A stretch of DNA of 39,733 nt from Agrococcus sediminis (GTDB lineage: Bacteria; Actinomycetota; Actinomycetes; Actinomycetales; Microbacteriaceae): positions 1 through 39,733 of the forward strand of contig NZ_VOIR01000014.1 in NCBI RefSeq assembly GCF_007923295.1, written 5' to 3'. The position numbers and the translations under genes were made by a program. Shown piece after piece: positions 1-9,591 of the stretch. The notes below the pieces were generated by a model that saw only the letters and a list, made by a program, of their open reading frames with translations, ran no database searches and was not told the DNA's origin. The stretch's first letter is position 1; the number at the start of each line of letters is the position of its first letter.

Positions 1-2
1 CG

Positions 3-536
3 GGCACCGTCACGGTGATCGAGATGGGGGCCAGGTTGTACGTGCCGGCGTTGGGCCGGTTCCTGCAGGTCGACCCGGTCGAGGGCGGCGTCGACAACGA
101 CTACGTCTGGCCCACCGACCCCATCGGTCGAAGCGATACCAACGGGACAGCTCAGTATTGCTACAGTAACCCGAACTGTGGCGTGTATACCTTTCGATCT
201 TCGCGCGGCGGGCTGACGTACGTCGGAATGAGCAGCAACATCGCGGCGCGGCTGCGAGCGCATCAACGCAGCGGCCTGCTGCCGAGAAGCAATCTATCGA
301 CTGTGCGAACTATTCCGGTGAATGGCGGCGCATTGCAAAGGAGAATCCGCGAACAGTACGAGATCCAGTCGCGCGGTGGGGTCAGAAACCTGGCGAATCG
401 CATAAATTCGATTGCGCCAAGGCTCTGGCACAGGTATCCTTCTCTCCAGCGCTGGGCGATAGGTGGCGGATCCGTCAGGCTTGGCCGAGGAGGGGCGCGC
501 ATCAGTCTCGGGCGAGGAAGTGCAGTCTTCCGGTGA
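3..536 (+). CDS. Rhs-family polymorphic toxin, C-terminal part with GIY-YIG nuclease-like tip (5' end outside window)
   Basis: The frame is open at the left edge, so only the last 177 residues are seen. The first part (ARLYVPALGRFLQVDPVEGG, then DPIGRSDTNG) is the conserved end of an Rhs/YD-repeat core. After this junction the protein becomes a GIY-YIG-like nuclease domain: GVY, then TYVG, an R within AARLRAH, a glutamate in REQYEIQ and an asparagine in LANRIN. These match the order of GIY-YIG catalytic residues. In Rhs toxins the variable tip is delivered to competing cells and kills them; here it would cut DNA. Base use changes at about position 128: the core is GC-rich, while the tip uses many A/T-ending codons, as expected for an exchanged toxin cassette. 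A probable immunity gene follows directly. The Rhs identity is strong; the nuclease assignment rests on motif spacing alone. Confidence 0.8.
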   Translation, partial: GTVTVIEMGARLYVPALGRFLQVDPVEGGVDNDYVWPTDPIGRSDTNGTAQYCYSNPNCGVYTFRSSRGGLTYVGMSSNIAARLRAHQRSGLLPRSNLSTVRTIPVNGGALQRRIREQYEIQSRGGVRNLANRINSIAPRLWHRYPSLQRWAIGGGSVRLGRGGARISLGRGSAVFR

Positions 537-561
537 TCAAGCCGGAGAATCGGGTGTAAGA

Positions 562-1323
562 GTGCAAGACCCATTAATTGATGGCATCGCGATTGACCTC
601 ACGCAAGGACGTGCGGCAATTCGTTCTGACGATTTCGAATCGCCCGGGGAGGTCGAGGCGCTGACGTTGTTCGTTAACCGGCGAAGTGATCTCAGTGGGT
701 TGCCGAATCTCCCTCGCCTTCGATCGCTCGAAATATCTGGTACGCCACGTAGGTTGCCAGAAATGAGTTACGCTGCTCTCGAGTATTACGACGGCCCGAT
801 ATTCGGCGGTGCACTGGCTTCGAGAGCGCTGCGCTACTACTACTGTCTCGAGGGGCGCACCGCTCTCAGTTCAGCGCACGTTTTTGCCGGGCCTGTTGAG
901 GTTATCAGGGTTAACGGTAACGGGGGGGAGGCTTCGATGCCCCAGTTGAGCCAGCCCAGCACTTTCCGCTCACTCGATGTGAGCCGTTTCTCCTCATTTG
1001 ATCTCCAGGGCATTTCGAAGGCTGTGCACCTCGAGAGGGTGCATCTCGGCCTGATCGATACCGTGCGGTCTGCTGAGGAACTTGGTGCGCTTCGGGAACT
1101 CGAATCGATTTCGCTTGAACGCGTGACCGTCATCGAGCCTATTGATTCGGTTCATGGATGGAATGCTGAGTCGGCGATTTCGGTGATTGACAGGCATCCG
1201 TTCCCCCCGGATCTACGTCATCAGCTGTCAGCAGGCAACGCGCCTTGGGCATTCCCACCCGCGCCTTCCCTGTTTGTCGAGCCGCCGGTGGTGCCGTCGA
1301 CCGTGAACCGGTCACTGGCTTAG
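562..1323 (+). CDS. Probable immunity protein, leucine-rich-repeat-like, for the Rhs GIY-YIG toxin
   Basis: The frame codes for about 253 residues with repeated leucine-rich segments (for example SGLPNLPRLRSLEISG, then FRSLDVS, LERVHLG, LRELESISLERV). These resemble irregular leucine-rich repeats. No signal peptide or membrane segment is visible, so the product should be cytosolic. It lies directly after the toxin tip and shares its lower GC and mixed codon use, which is the usual setting of an immunity gene. The start is uncertain: GTG at 562 is the first in-frame start after the toxin stop at 536. GTG codons at 520 and 463 would extend it into the toxin frame, and none has a clean ribosome binding site. 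I do not recognise a named immunity family. The last 30 residues are proline-rich and may be a fused or rearranged tail. Confidence 0.6.
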   Translation: MQDPLIDGIAIDLTQGRAAIRSDDFESPGEVEALTLFVNRRSDLSGLPNLPRLRSLEISGTPRRLPEMSYAALEYYDGPIFGGALASRALRYYYCLEGRTALSSAHVFAGPVEVIRVNGNGGEASMPQLSQPSTFRSLDVSRFSSFDLQGISKAVHLERVHLGLIDTVRSAEELGALRELESISLERVTVIEPIDSVHGWNAESAISVIDRHPFPPDLRHQLSAGNAPWAFPPAPSLFVEPPVVPSTVNRSLA

Positions 1324-1467
1324 CCGCTGCGGTCTGGTCCAAGAGGTAGCCGACCCGACGGGCGAGACTGATCGCTCTCGGCGTCGGGGCTGATTCTGAT
1401 CGCGTCTCTGTGTGGCGGTCGGGTCGGGCAATAACGGGCGCCTTCAGAATGCGTTCGTCGGCTGTCC
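1324..1467. other. Intergenic stretch with no gene seen
   Basis: Together with the transposase relic and ilvD promoter this fills the 380 bases between the immunity-like gene and ilvD. I see no convincing coding frame, RNA or strong hairpin here. Open frames on the opposite strand have unnatural composition and run through real genes. Confidence 0.5.
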
Positions 1468-1657
1468 GTGCGGATGGTGAAGACTGCTTCCGACGACGGC
1501 GGTGCAGTTCGCCCGCCAGCGACGTGGCGTGCGCACGCTCGTCGAGCACCTCGGGTCCATGCACGATGCGCAGGCGGCGGCGCTGGTGGCGGCGGCGCGC
1601 GCTCGACGTTCCAGAGCAGTGGGAGTCGTGGTGGTGAAGAGGCTGCCGGTGCCGTGA
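1468..1657 (+). pseudogene. Frameshifted N-terminal remnant of an IS1634/IS1380-type transposase
   Basis: Two forward frames together give a recognisable transposase N-terminus. From 1468 the first frame reads VRMVKTASDDGGAV. The reading then moves by +1 near 1500 into a frame giving AVQFARQRRGVRTLVEHLG and SMHDAQAAALVAAARARR, ending at the stop at 1655-1657. Transposases of the IS1634-like group begin with a VRxVKTASG...AVQ segment followed by an IEHIGSAHDEAEL-like segment, so the order and spacing fit. The catalytic DDE domain and terminal inverted repeats are absent. It is a dead fragment beside a polymorphic toxin locus. The call is from memory of the family, without a database search. 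Confidence 0.5.
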
Positions 1658-1691
1658 AGGACGACCGCCGATCAGACATGCGTCCGCGGCG

Positions 1692-1703
1692 TAGGATCGC
1701 CCC
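1692..1703 (+). promoter_or_regulatory. ilvD promoter -10 box (TAGGAT) with leaderless start
   Basis: TAGGAT at 1692-1697 lies six bases before the ilvD ATG, so transcription should begin at or next to the start codon. There is no room for a leader peptide attenuator or T-box. Confidence 0.55.
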
Positions 1704-3401
1704 ATGCCTGAGATCGACATCAAGCCGCGCTCGCGCGCCGTCACCGACGGCGTCGAGGCCACCACGAGCCGAGGGATGCTGCGGGCCGTCGGCATGGGCG
1801 ACGGCGACTGGGAGAAGCCCCAGATCGGCATCGCGAGCTCGTGGAACGAGATCACCCCCTGCAACCTCTCGCTCGACCGCCTCGCGCGCTCGTCGAAGGA
1901 GGGCGTGCACGCCGGCGGCGGCTACCCGCTGCAGTTCGGGACCGTCTCGGTCTCCGACGGCATCTCGATGGGCCACGAGGGCATGCACTTCTCGCTCGTC
2001 TCGCGCGAGGTGATCGCCGACTCCGTCGAGGTGGTCGTCAACGCCGAGCGGCTCGACGGCACCGTGCTGCTGGCCGGCTGCGACAAGTCGCTGCCCGGCA
2101 TGCTCATGGCCGCCGCGCGCCTCGACCTCGCGAGCGTGTTCGTCTACGCCGGCTCGATCGCGCCCGGCTTCGCCAAGCTCACCGACGGCACGATCCCCAA
2201 GTCGATGACGATCATCGACTCCTTCGAGGCCGTCGGCGCCTTCAAGGCGGGCAAGATCTCCGCCGAGGACCTGCACCGCATCGAGTGCGGCTTCGCGCCC
2301 GGCGAGGGCGCGTGCGGCGGCATGTACACCGCCAACACGATGGCGTGCATCGCCGAGGCGCTCGGCATGAGCCTGCCCGGCTCGTCGACGCCGCTGTCGG
2401 CCGACCGCCGCCGCGACTACTACGCGCGGAAGTCGGGCGAGGCCGTCGTCGAGCTGCTGCGGCAGGGCATCACCGCCCGCGACATCCTCACCAAGGAGGC
2501 GTTCGAGAACGCCATCACCGTCGCGATGGTGCTCGGCGGCTCCACGAACGCGGTGCTCCACCTGCTCGCGATCGCGCACGAGGCCGAGGTCGAGCTGACC
2601 CTCGAGGACTTCCGCCGCATCGGCGCCCGCTCGCCGCACCTGGCCGACGTCAAGCCGTTCGGCGCCTACGTCGCCCAGGACTTCGACCGCGTCGGCGGCA
2701 TGCCGGTCGTCATGCAGGCGCTGCTCGACGCGGGCCTCCTGCACGGCGGTGCGCTCACCGTCACCGGCCGCACGCTCGCCGAGAACCTCGCCGAGCTCGA
2801 CCCGGCCCCGATCGACGGCACCGTCGTGCGCTCGCTCGAGGACCCCATCCACGCCACCGGCGGCCTCACCATCCTCGACGGCACCCTCGCGCCCGAGGGC
2901 GCGGTCGTGAAGACGGCCGGCTTCGACGCCGAGGTCTTCGAGGGCCCGGCGCGCGTCTTCGACCGCGAGCGGGCCGCGATGGACGCCCTCACGGCCGGCG
3001 AGATCCAGGCCGGCGACGTGGTCGTCATCCGCTACGAGGGCCCCAAGGGCGGCCCCGGCATGCGCGAGATGCTCGCCATCACCGCCGCCATCAAGGGAGC
3101 GGGCCTCGGCAAGGATGTACTCTTGCTGACAGACGGCAGATTCTCAGGCGGCACAACCGGCCTGTGCATCGGCCACATCGCCCCTGAGGCGGTCGACTCC
3201 GGTCCGATCGCCTTCGTGCGCGACGGAGACCGCATCAAGGTCGACATCGCCGCTCGCTCGCTTGACCTGATCGTCGACGAGGCAGAGCTCGCCTCCCGGC
3301 GTGAGGGCTGGGAGCCGCTGCCACCGCGCTACACGCGCGGAGTCCTCGCCAAGTACGCCCGTCTCGTGCGCTCCGCCGCCACCGGCGCAGTCACGGGCTG
3401 A
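1704..3401 (+). CDS. ilvD: Dihydroxy-acid dehydratase
   Basis: IlvD removes water from 2,3-dihydroxy-isovalerate and 2,3-dihydroxy-3-methylvalerate to give the 2-keto acids of valine and isoleucine synthesis. It is a cytosolic Fe-S and Mg enzyme. The product is 565 residues, the normal length. The three cluster cysteines are visible at C53 (TPCNLS), C126 (AGCDKSLPG) and C204 ([11 protein letters not shown]), with the carbamylated lysine candidate K127. The C-terminal [19 protein letters not shown] motif is intact. It is the first gene of ilvD-ilvB-ilvN-ilvC, with 29 bases to ilvB. Oddity: from about 3110 to the end, codon choice becomes less strict (TTG, ACA, AGA, TCA appear together), unlike the rest of the gene. 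Confidence 0.97.
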   Translation: MPEIDIKPRSRAVTDGVEATTSRGMLRAVGMGDGDWEKPQIGIASSWNEITPCNLSLDRLARSSKEGVHAGGGYPLQFGTVSVSDGISMGHEGMHFSLVSREVIADSVEVVVNAERLDGTVLLAGCDKSLPGMLMAAARLDLASVFVYAGSIAPGFAKLTDGTIPKSMTIIDSFEAVGAFKAGKISAEDLHRIECGFAPGEGACGGMYTANTMACIAEALGMSLPGSSTPLSADRRRDYYARKSGEAVVELLRQGITARDILTKEAFENAITVAMVLGGSTNAVLHLLAIAHEAEVELTLEDFRRIGARSPHLADVKPFGAYVAQDFDRVGGMPVVMQALLDAGLLHGGALTVTGRTLAENLAELDPAPIDGTVVRSLEDPIHATGGLTILDGTLAPEGAVVKTAGFDAEVFEGPARVFDRERAAMDALTAGEIQAGDVVVIRYEGPKGGPGMREMLAITAAIKGAGLGKDVLLLTDGRFSGGTTGLCIGHIAPEAVDSGPIAFVRDGDRIKVDIAARSLDLIVDEAELASRREGWEPLPPRYTRGVLAKYARLVRSAATGAVTG

Positions 3402-3430
3402 CGCACGTCCAGCGTGAAGCCAGGAGAGCC

Positions 3431-5218
3431 ATGTCCATGACACCCAGGCCTGCCGCCCCGCGCAGCGCCGAACCGCCGATCCTCACCGGGTCCGGCGCCG
3501 TCCTCCGATCCCTCGAGCTGCTCGGGGTCGAGGACGTCTTCGGCATCCCGGGCGGCGCCATCATCCCGTTCTACGACGAGCTCATGCAGCAGTCGGCGAT
3601 CCGCCACATCCTCGTGCGCCACGAGCAGGGCGGCGGCCACGCCGCCGAGGGCTACGCGGCCGCCACCGGCCGGGTCGGCGTCTGCCTCGCGACCTCCGGC
3701 CCCGGCGCCACCAACCTGGTGACGGCCATCGCGGATGCGTACATGGACTCGGTGCCGATGGTCGCGATCACCGGCCAGGTCTTCAGCCACCTGATCGGCA
3801 CGGATGCGTTCCAGGAGGCCGACATCACCGGCATCACGATGCCGATCACGAAGCACAGCTTCCAGGTGTCGCACCCCGAGGACGTGCCGGGCGTCATGCG
3901 CGCGGCCTTCCACATCGCATCCACCGGCCGACCCGGTCCCGTGCTCGTCGACATCACGAAGGACGCGCAGCAGAACTCGGCGCCCTTCATCTGGCCCGAG
4001 AAGCTCGACCTGCCCGGCTACCGGCCCGTCTCGAAGGCGCACGGCAAGCAGATCACCGCCGCGGCGCAGCTGCTCGCCGAGTCGCAGCGGCCGCTGCTCT
4101 ACGTGGGCGGCGGCGTGATCCGCGCGAAGGCGTCGGAGGAGCTGCGCGAGTTCGCCGAGGCGACCGGCGCACCCGTCGTCACGACGCTCATGGCGCGCGG
4201 CGCGTTCCCCGACTCGCACCCCCAGCACCTCGGCATGCCCGGCATGCACGGCGCGGTGCCGGCGGTGCTCGCCTTCCAGGAGTGCGACCTCATCATCGCC
4301 CTGGGCGCGCGCTTCGACGACCGCGTCACCGGCAAGGTGAACGAGTTCGCGCCGGGCGCGAAGGTCATCCACGTCGACGTCGACCCGGCCGAGATCTCGA
4401 AGATCCGGCCCGCCGACGTGCCGATCGTGGGCGACGTGCGCGAGGTGCTCGCCGACCTGTCGATCGCCTTCCAGGACCTCGCCGCCACCGCGCGCCCCGA
4501 CCTCACCGACTGGTGGGAGCGGCTGCAGGGCCTGCAGGAGCGCTTCCCGCTCGGCTTCGCCGAGCCGACCGACGGCAAGCTCTCGCCGCAGCACGTCATC
4601 CAGCGCATCGGCGAGATCACCGGCCCCGAGGCCGTCTACGCCGCGGGCGTCGGCCAGCACCAGATGTGGGCCGCGCAGTTCATCAAGTACGAGCGCCCCA
4701 ACGCCTGGCTCAACTCCGGCGGCGCCGGCACGATGGGCTACGCGGTGCCCGCCGCGATGGGCGCGAAGGTCGCCGAGCCCGAGCGCGTCGTCTGGGCGAT
4801 CGACGGCGACGGCTGCTTCCAGATGACCAACCAGGAGCTCGCCACCTGCACGCTCAACGACATCCCCATCAAGGTGGCGGTGATCAACAACTCGTCGCTC
4901 GGCATGGTGCGGCAGTGGCAGAGCCTGTTCTACGAGGGCAGGCACTCGTTCACCGACCTCGAGACCGGTGACGACGCGCGCATGATCCCCGACTTCGTGA
5001 AGCTCGGCGAGGCGTACGGCTGCCTCTCGATCCGCGTCACGAAGCCCGAGGAGGTCGACCCGGCCATCAAGCTGGCGCTCGAGACCAACGACCGCCCCGT
5101 CGTGATCGACTTCATCGTGTCGAAGGACGCCATGGTGTGGCCGATGGTGCCGCAGGGCGTCTCCAACTCCTTCGTGCAGTACGCCAAGGAGCACAGCCCG
5201 GTATGGGAGGAGGAGTGA
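3431..5218 (+). CDS. ilvB: Acetolactate synthase, large (catalytic) subunit
   Basis: This is the ThDP-dependent first common enzyme of branched-chain amino acid synthesis; it condenses pyruvate with pyruvate or 2-oxobutyrate. The 595 residues have the normal three-domain layout: N-terminal ThDP PYR domain with the catalytic glutamate E65 ([14 protein letters not shown]), a central FAD-type domain, and the C-terminal ThDP PP domain with [11 protein letters not shown] and the later INNSSLGMV. An AGGAG ribosome binding site at 3422-3426 precedes the ATG at 3431; a second ATG two codons later is also possible. The stop overlaps the ilvN start by one base (TGATG), so the two subunits are probably translationally coupled. 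Confidence 0.97.
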   Translation: MSMTPRPAAPRSAEPPILTGSGAVLRSLELLGVEDVFGIPGGAIIPFYDELMQQSAIRHILVRHEQGGGHAAEGYAAATGRVGVCLATSGPGATNLVTAIADAYMDSVPMVAITGQVFSHLIGTDAFQEADITGITMPITKHSFQVSHPEDVPGVMRAAFHIASTGRPGPVLVDITKDAQQNSAPFIWPEKLDLPGYRPVSKAHGKQITAAAQLLAESQRPLLYVGGGVIRAKASEELREFAEATGAPVVTTLMARGAFPDSHPQHLGMPGMHGAVPAVLAFQECDLIIALGARFDDRVTGKVNEFAPGAKVIHVDVDPAEISKIRPADVPIVGDVREVLADLSIAFQDLAATARPDLTDWWERLQGLQERFPLGFAEPTDGKLSPQHVIQRIGEITGPEAVYAAGVGQHQMWAAQFIKYERPNAWLNSGGAGTMGYAVPAAMGAKVAEPERVVWAIDGDGCFQMTNQELATCTLNDIPIKVAVINNSSLGMVRQWQSLFYEGRHSFTDLETGDDARMIPDFVKLGEAYGCLSIRVTKPEEVDPAIKLALETNDRPVVIDFIVSKDAMVWPMVPQGVSNSFVQYAKEHSPVWEEE

Positions 5219-5733
5219 TGAGCACGCACGTCCTGTCGCTCCTGGTCGAGGACAAGCCCGGCCTGCTGACCCGCGTGGCGGGCCTGTTCGCCCGACGCAG
5301 CTTCAACATCGAGTCGCTCGCGGTCGGCAAGACCGAGGTGCCCGGCCTCTCGCGCATCACGGTCGTCGTCGACGTCGAGGACCTGCCGCTCGAGCAGGTG
5401 ACGAAGCAGCTGAACAAGCTCATCAACGTCGTGAAGATCGTCGAGCTCGAGCCCGGCCAGTCGGTGCAGCGCGAGCACATGCTGATCAAGGTGAAGGTCG
5501 ACAACTCGACCCGCTCGCAGATCCTCGAGGCCGCGACGCTCTTCCGCGCCAACGTCGTCGACGTGAACGCCGACGCGCTCGTGATCGAGGTCACCGGCGA
5601 CTCCCCGAAGTGCCAGGCGCTGCTGCGGCTCCTCGAGCCCTACGGCGTGAAGGAGATCGCCCAGTCGGGCCTCCTCGCCATCGGCCGCGGCGGCAAGTCC
5701 ATCAGCGAGCGCGTGCTCAAGGCCGACCGCTGA
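5218..5733 (+). CDS. ilvN: Acetolactate synthase, small (regulatory) subunit
   Basis: The 171-residue protein starts with an ACT domain (THVLSLLVEDKPGLLTRVAG, FNIESLAVG) followed by the conserved C-terminal domain of IlvN/IlvH (SQILEAATLFRANVVDV, ALLRLLEPYG). It binds valine and the other end products, activates the large subunit and gives feedback inhibition. ATG at 5218 overlaps the ilvB stop and has a GGGAGGAGG ribosome binding site inside the ilvB end, which fixes the start. An in-frame upstream start at 5137 lies inside ilvB and would break the ACT domain start. ilvC follows after 36 bases. Confidence 0.96.
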   Translation: MSTHVLSLLVEDKPGLLTRVAGLFARRSFNIESLAVGKTEVPGLSRITVVVDVEDLPLEQVTKQLNKLINVVKIVELEPGQSVQREHMLIKVKVDNSTRSQILEAATLFRANVVDVNADALVIEVTGDSPKCQALLRLLEPYGVKEIAQSGLLAIGRGGKSISERVLKADR

Positions 5734-6795
<1,062 letters not shown>

Positions 6796-6797
6796 CC

Positions 6798-6952
6798 ACC
6801 ACCGCTGGTCGAGTAGCCGCCGCAGGCGGCGACCACCACCGCTGGTCGAGCAGCCGCCGCAGGCGGCGGCCACCACCGCTGGTCGAGTAGCCGCCGCAGG
6901 CGGCGGCCACCACCGCTGGTCGAGTAGCCGCCGCAGGCGGCGTATCGAGACC
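6798..6952 (+). repeat. Tandem REP-like palindromic array, four 37-bp units
   Basis: Four units begin at 6798, 6835, 6872 and 6909, exactly 37 bases apart. Each has GGTCGAGTAG (GAGCAG in the second copy) followed by the hairpin GCCGCC-GCA-GGCGGC. The last copy is complete (6918-6952), ending in CGTATCGAGACC, so that the outer GGTC pairs with GACC. A GTAG tetranucleotide directly 5' of a short hairpin is the hallmark of REP elements mobilised by RAYT transposases. A second cluster with the same architecture and compensatory base changes lies at 28303-28400. Confidence 0.8.
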
Positions 6953-6954
6953 AC

Positions 6955-6990
6955 AAGGGGCGGGGATCCATATCTGGATCCCCGCCCCTT
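6955..6990. terminator. Strong bidirectional hairpin after ilvC
   Basis: AAGGGGCGGGGATCC (6955-6969) and its exact reverse complement (6976-6990) form a perfect 15-bp stem around the 6-base loop ATATCT. No U-tract follows, which is common for actinobacterial terminators. It separates the ilv operon from the oxidoreductase gene. Confidence 0.8.
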
Positions 6991-7024
6991 GCGCACATCC
7001 TGCGCCCGGCGTTGAGTGGGGGAC

Positions 7025-8500
7025 GTGACCTCCCTCTGGCGGGCGATCGGACCGACCGTCGCCCTCGACGAGCCCGGCTCGCGGCGCACGGGCGTCGTCG
7101 TCGTCGGCGCCGGCATCACCGGGCTCATGACCGCCGCCCTGCTCACCCGCCGCGGCGCGAGCGTCGTCGTGCTCGAGGCGCGCGAGCCGGGCGCCGCCGC
7201 GACCGGCGGCTCGACCGCCAAGCTGAGCCTCCTCCAGGGCGACCGCATGCACCGGATCCTCGGCCTCGCGCGCCGCGGGGCGGTCGAGGCCTTCGTGGCC
7301 GGCTCGCTCGCCGGCCAGCGCCGGCTGCTCGAGCTGCTCGCCGAGCAGGGCGAGCACCCCGAGCGGCGGCCCGCCGTCTCCTACGCCTCCACCGCCGACG
7401 GCGCCGACGCGCTCGCGCACGAGCTCGAGGCGATGCGCTCGCTCGGCCTGCCGGCGGAGGAGGGCGGCGCCGAGGCGCTGCCGTTCCCGACGGCCGGGGC
7501 GATCCGGCTCGCCGACCAGGCGCAGCTGCAGCCCATGGCGGTGCTCGCCGCCCTCGCGGCCGAGCTGCAGGACCGCGGCGGCCGCATCGTGCGCGCCCGG
7601 GTGCGGCGCGTCCGCGCGAGCGGCCGCGGCGTGGTCGTCGAGACCGACGCGGGGGAGTGGCGCGCCGGGCAGGCGGTGCTCGCCACCGGGGCCCCCGTGC
7701 CCGCGCGCGGCACCGCGGCGCTCCTCGAGGCGCACCGCTCCTACGCCGCGTCGTACCGCACGGGGGCGCCGCTGCCCGAGGTGATGGCGCTCAGCGTCGA
7801 CTCACCGAGCCGCTCGCTGCGCACCGCGCACGACGAGGCCGGCGAGCTGCTCGTCGCGGGCGGCCCCGGCCACCTCGTGGGCCGCGAGCACGACCCGCGC
7901 CGCCTGCTCGCCGAGCTCGACCGGTGGGTGCTCGCGCACTGGCCCGACGCGCGGCGCACGCACGCGTGGGGCGCGCAGGACTACCGCACGCCCGACCGGC
8001 TCCCGTGGATCGGCGAGCGCCTCGGCTCCCGGGGCCGGGTGCTGCTCGCGACCGGCTTCGACAAGTGGGGGATGACCGGGGGCGCGATGAGCGCGGTCGC
8101 GATCGCCGGCCGCATCGTCGGGCACGAGCCCGACTGGGCGCGCACGCTGCGGCGGCGCGGCACGACCCCGGCGGCGGCGGGCCGCCTGGTGGGCACGCTC
8201 ACCGCCACCGCGGGCGCGGAGGCGGGTGCGCTGCGCGACGCGCTCGCGCCGGCGACGGTGCCGCTCGAGGGCGAGGGCGCGCTCGGCCGCGACGGCCTGC
8301 GGCTCGTCGGCACCTCCACGGTCGACGGCGCCACGCGCCAGGTCTCCGCGTTCTGCCCGCACGTGGGCGCCCTCGTGCGCTGGAACCCCGAGGAGCGCAG
8401 CTGGGACTGCACCGCGCACGGCTCGCGCTTCGCACCCGACGGCGCGCGGCTCGAGGGCCCCGCCGCCTGCGGCCTGCGCCGCCTGCGCGGCGCCGGCTGA
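7025..8500 (+). CDS. FAD-dependent oxidoreductase of the DAO family with C-terminal Rieske [2Fe-2S] domain
   Basis: The 491-residue protein opens with a DAO-type FAD fold (VVVVGAGITGLMTA, then VVVLEAREPGAAATGGSTAKLS) and has a second FAD motif near GRVLLATGFDKWGMTGGAMSA. The last 60 residues form a Rieske domain with ligands C444 and H446 (CPHVG) and C462 and H465 (CTAHGSRF). This matches the group of FAD/Rieske oxidoreductases whose substrate is mostly unknown; electrons would pass between flavin and the iron-sulfur cluster. GTG at 7025 is preferred because GGGGGA precedes it at good distance; GTG at 7016 would add three residues. No signal peptide is visible, so it should be cytosolic. There are no clear pathway partners nearby. 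Confidence 0.82.
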   Translation: MTSLWRAIGPTVALDEPGSRRTGVVVVGAGITGLMTAALLTRRGASVVVLEAREPGAAATGGSTAKLSLLQGDRMHRILGLARRGAVEAFVAGSLAGQRRLLELLAEQGEHPERRPAVSYASTADGADALAHELEAMRSLGLPAEEGGAEALPFPTAGAIRLADQAQLQPMAVLAALAAELQDRGGRIVRARVRRVRASGRGVVVETDAGEWRAGQAVLATGAPVPARGTAALLEAHRSYAASYRTGAPLPEVMALSVDSPSRSLRTAHDEAGELLVAGGPGHLVGREHDPRRLLAELDRWVLAHWPDARRTHAWGAQDYRTPDRLPWIGERLGSRGRVLLATGFDKWGMTGGAMSAVAIAGRIVGHEPDWARTLRRRGTTPAAAGRLVGTLTATAGAEAGALRDALAPATVPLEGEGALGRDGLRLVGTSTVDGATRQVSAFCPHVGALVRWNPEERSWDCTAHGSRFAPDGARLEGPAACGLRRLRGAG

Positions 8501-8569
8501 CGCCCGCCCGCGGCGGTGGAGCGCTCGGCGCACACGCTCGGCGCACACGGGCGGCCGCGCCCGGCATGG

Positions 8570-8581
8570 CAGGGTGGATGC
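8570..8581 (+). promoter_or_regulatory. -10-like box (CAGGGT) for a leaderless GTG start
   Basis: CAGGGT lies six bases before the GTG at 8582. The spacing equals that of other leaderless starts in this window, although the first base departs from TAnnnT. Confidence 0.35.
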
Positions 8582-9571
8582 GTGCAGGACGTGACCGAGG
8601 ACCAGTCCGTCGCGCGCTCCTACCTGCGGTGGGCCGCGGTCGAGGCCGACGAGCGCTCGCCGCGCTACGCCGAGTGGGCGCGCGGCGTGGCCGCCGACCC
8701 CGCGCTCTGCGCGGCGATCGCCGAGCTCGAGCCCGTGAAGCGGCAGCCCAACCTGCTCTTCGCCGCCGCCCGCTTCGAGGGCGTGCCGCTGCAGCCGTGG
8801 GCCGACGTGCGCGACATGGTCGCGGGCGCCTGGGACCGCATCCGCTCGACCATGCTCGCGCGCATGACGCAGACCAACGAGGCCCGCCGCATGGCCACGC
8901 TGCTGCCCGCCATCGCGCACCTGACGGGGCCGATCGCGCTCGTCGAGGTGGGCGCGGCGGCGGGCCTGTGCCTCTACCCCGACCGCTGGCGCTACCGCTT
9001 CGGGCCCGGTAGGTACGTGGGCGACGCGAGCCTGCCGCTGCTCGAGACCGAGGCCTCGCCGTCGACGCCCCTGCCCGCCCAGCCGCCGCTGGTCGCCTGG
9101 CGCGGCGGCCTCGACCTGCAGCCGCTCGACCCCGCCGACCCCGACACGCGCGCGTGGCTCGAGGCGCTCGTGTGGCCGGATGCGACGGGCGGCGTCGACG
9201 GGGCACGCGTCGACCGGCTGCGCACCGGCATCGCGATCGCTCGGCGCGAGGGCGCCGAGCTGCGCCGCGGCGACCTCACCGCCGACACCCGCGCGCTCGT
9301 CGAGGAGGCCGCGAGGCACGCGCCGACGGTCGTCGTCTGGCACTCGGCCGTGCTCGCCTACGTCTCGGCCTACGAGCGCGCAGCCTTCGCCGACCTGATG
9401 GGCGAGCTGCCGGTCACGTGGGTCGCGAACGAGGGCGCGTCGCTCGAGATCGGCCCGCCCGCGCCGTGGGCGTCGCCCGGCGACTTCGTGCTGCGGCGCG
9501 ACGCCGAGCCGATCGCGATCACCGACCCGCACGGCGCGGCGATCACCTGGCTCGACGACATCGCCCGCTAG
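8582..9571 (+). CDS. DUF2332 family protein
   Basis: The 329-residue product shows the features of the DUF2332 family: KRQPNLLFAAARFEG, then TQTNEARRMATLLP, then IALVEVGAAAGLCLYPDRW, which looks like an SAM-binding-type glycine loop, and a late TVVVWHSAVLAYV strand. The function is unknown; the fold resembles a class I methyltransferase, but this is inference. GTG at 8582 is chosen because of the -10-like box just upstream and because homology-like sequence begins shortly after it; GTG at 8591 is an alternative. The gene is convergent with the iron transporter ATPase gene, 20 bases away. Confidence 0.78.
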   Translation: MQDVTEDQSVARSYLRWAAVEADERSPRYAEWARGVAADPALCAAIAELEPVKRQPNLLFAAARFEGVPLQPWADVRDMVAGAWDRIRSTMLARMTQTNEARRMATLLPAIAHLTGPIALVEVGAAAGLCLYPDRWRYRFGPGRYVGDASLPLLETEASPSTPLPAQPPLVAWRGGLDLQPLDPADPDTRAWLEALVWPDATGGVDGARVDRLRTGIAIARREGAELRRGDLTADTRALVEEAARHAPTVVVWHSAVLAYVSAYERAAFADLMGELPVTWVANEGASLEIGPPAPWASPGDFVLRRDAEPIAITDPHGAAITWLDDIAR

Positions 9572-9591
9572 CCCGCCCGCCCGTTCCGCAG

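Noticed and set aside
463-561. Longer immunity protein starting at GTG 463 or 520
   Set aside because: These codons lie inside the toxin frame and the added residues look like toxin-frame shadow; however, a start at 520 cannot be fully excluded.
1658-1703. Attenuator or branched-chain leader peptide before ilvD
   Set aside because: The -10 box lies six bases from the ATG, leaving no leader, and no Ile/Val/Leu-rich short frame is present.
1320-2852. Long minus-strand open frame opposite ilvD
   Set aside because: Composition is Arg/Ala/Asp/His-rich without any motif and it mirrors the codons of ilvD. The same applies to the long antisense frames at 3329-5194, 14750-17317 and 26937-28820.
6798-6952. 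CRISPR array
   Set aside because: The units repeat head to tail at 37 bases with no unique spacers, each holds its own hairpin, and no cas gene is near.
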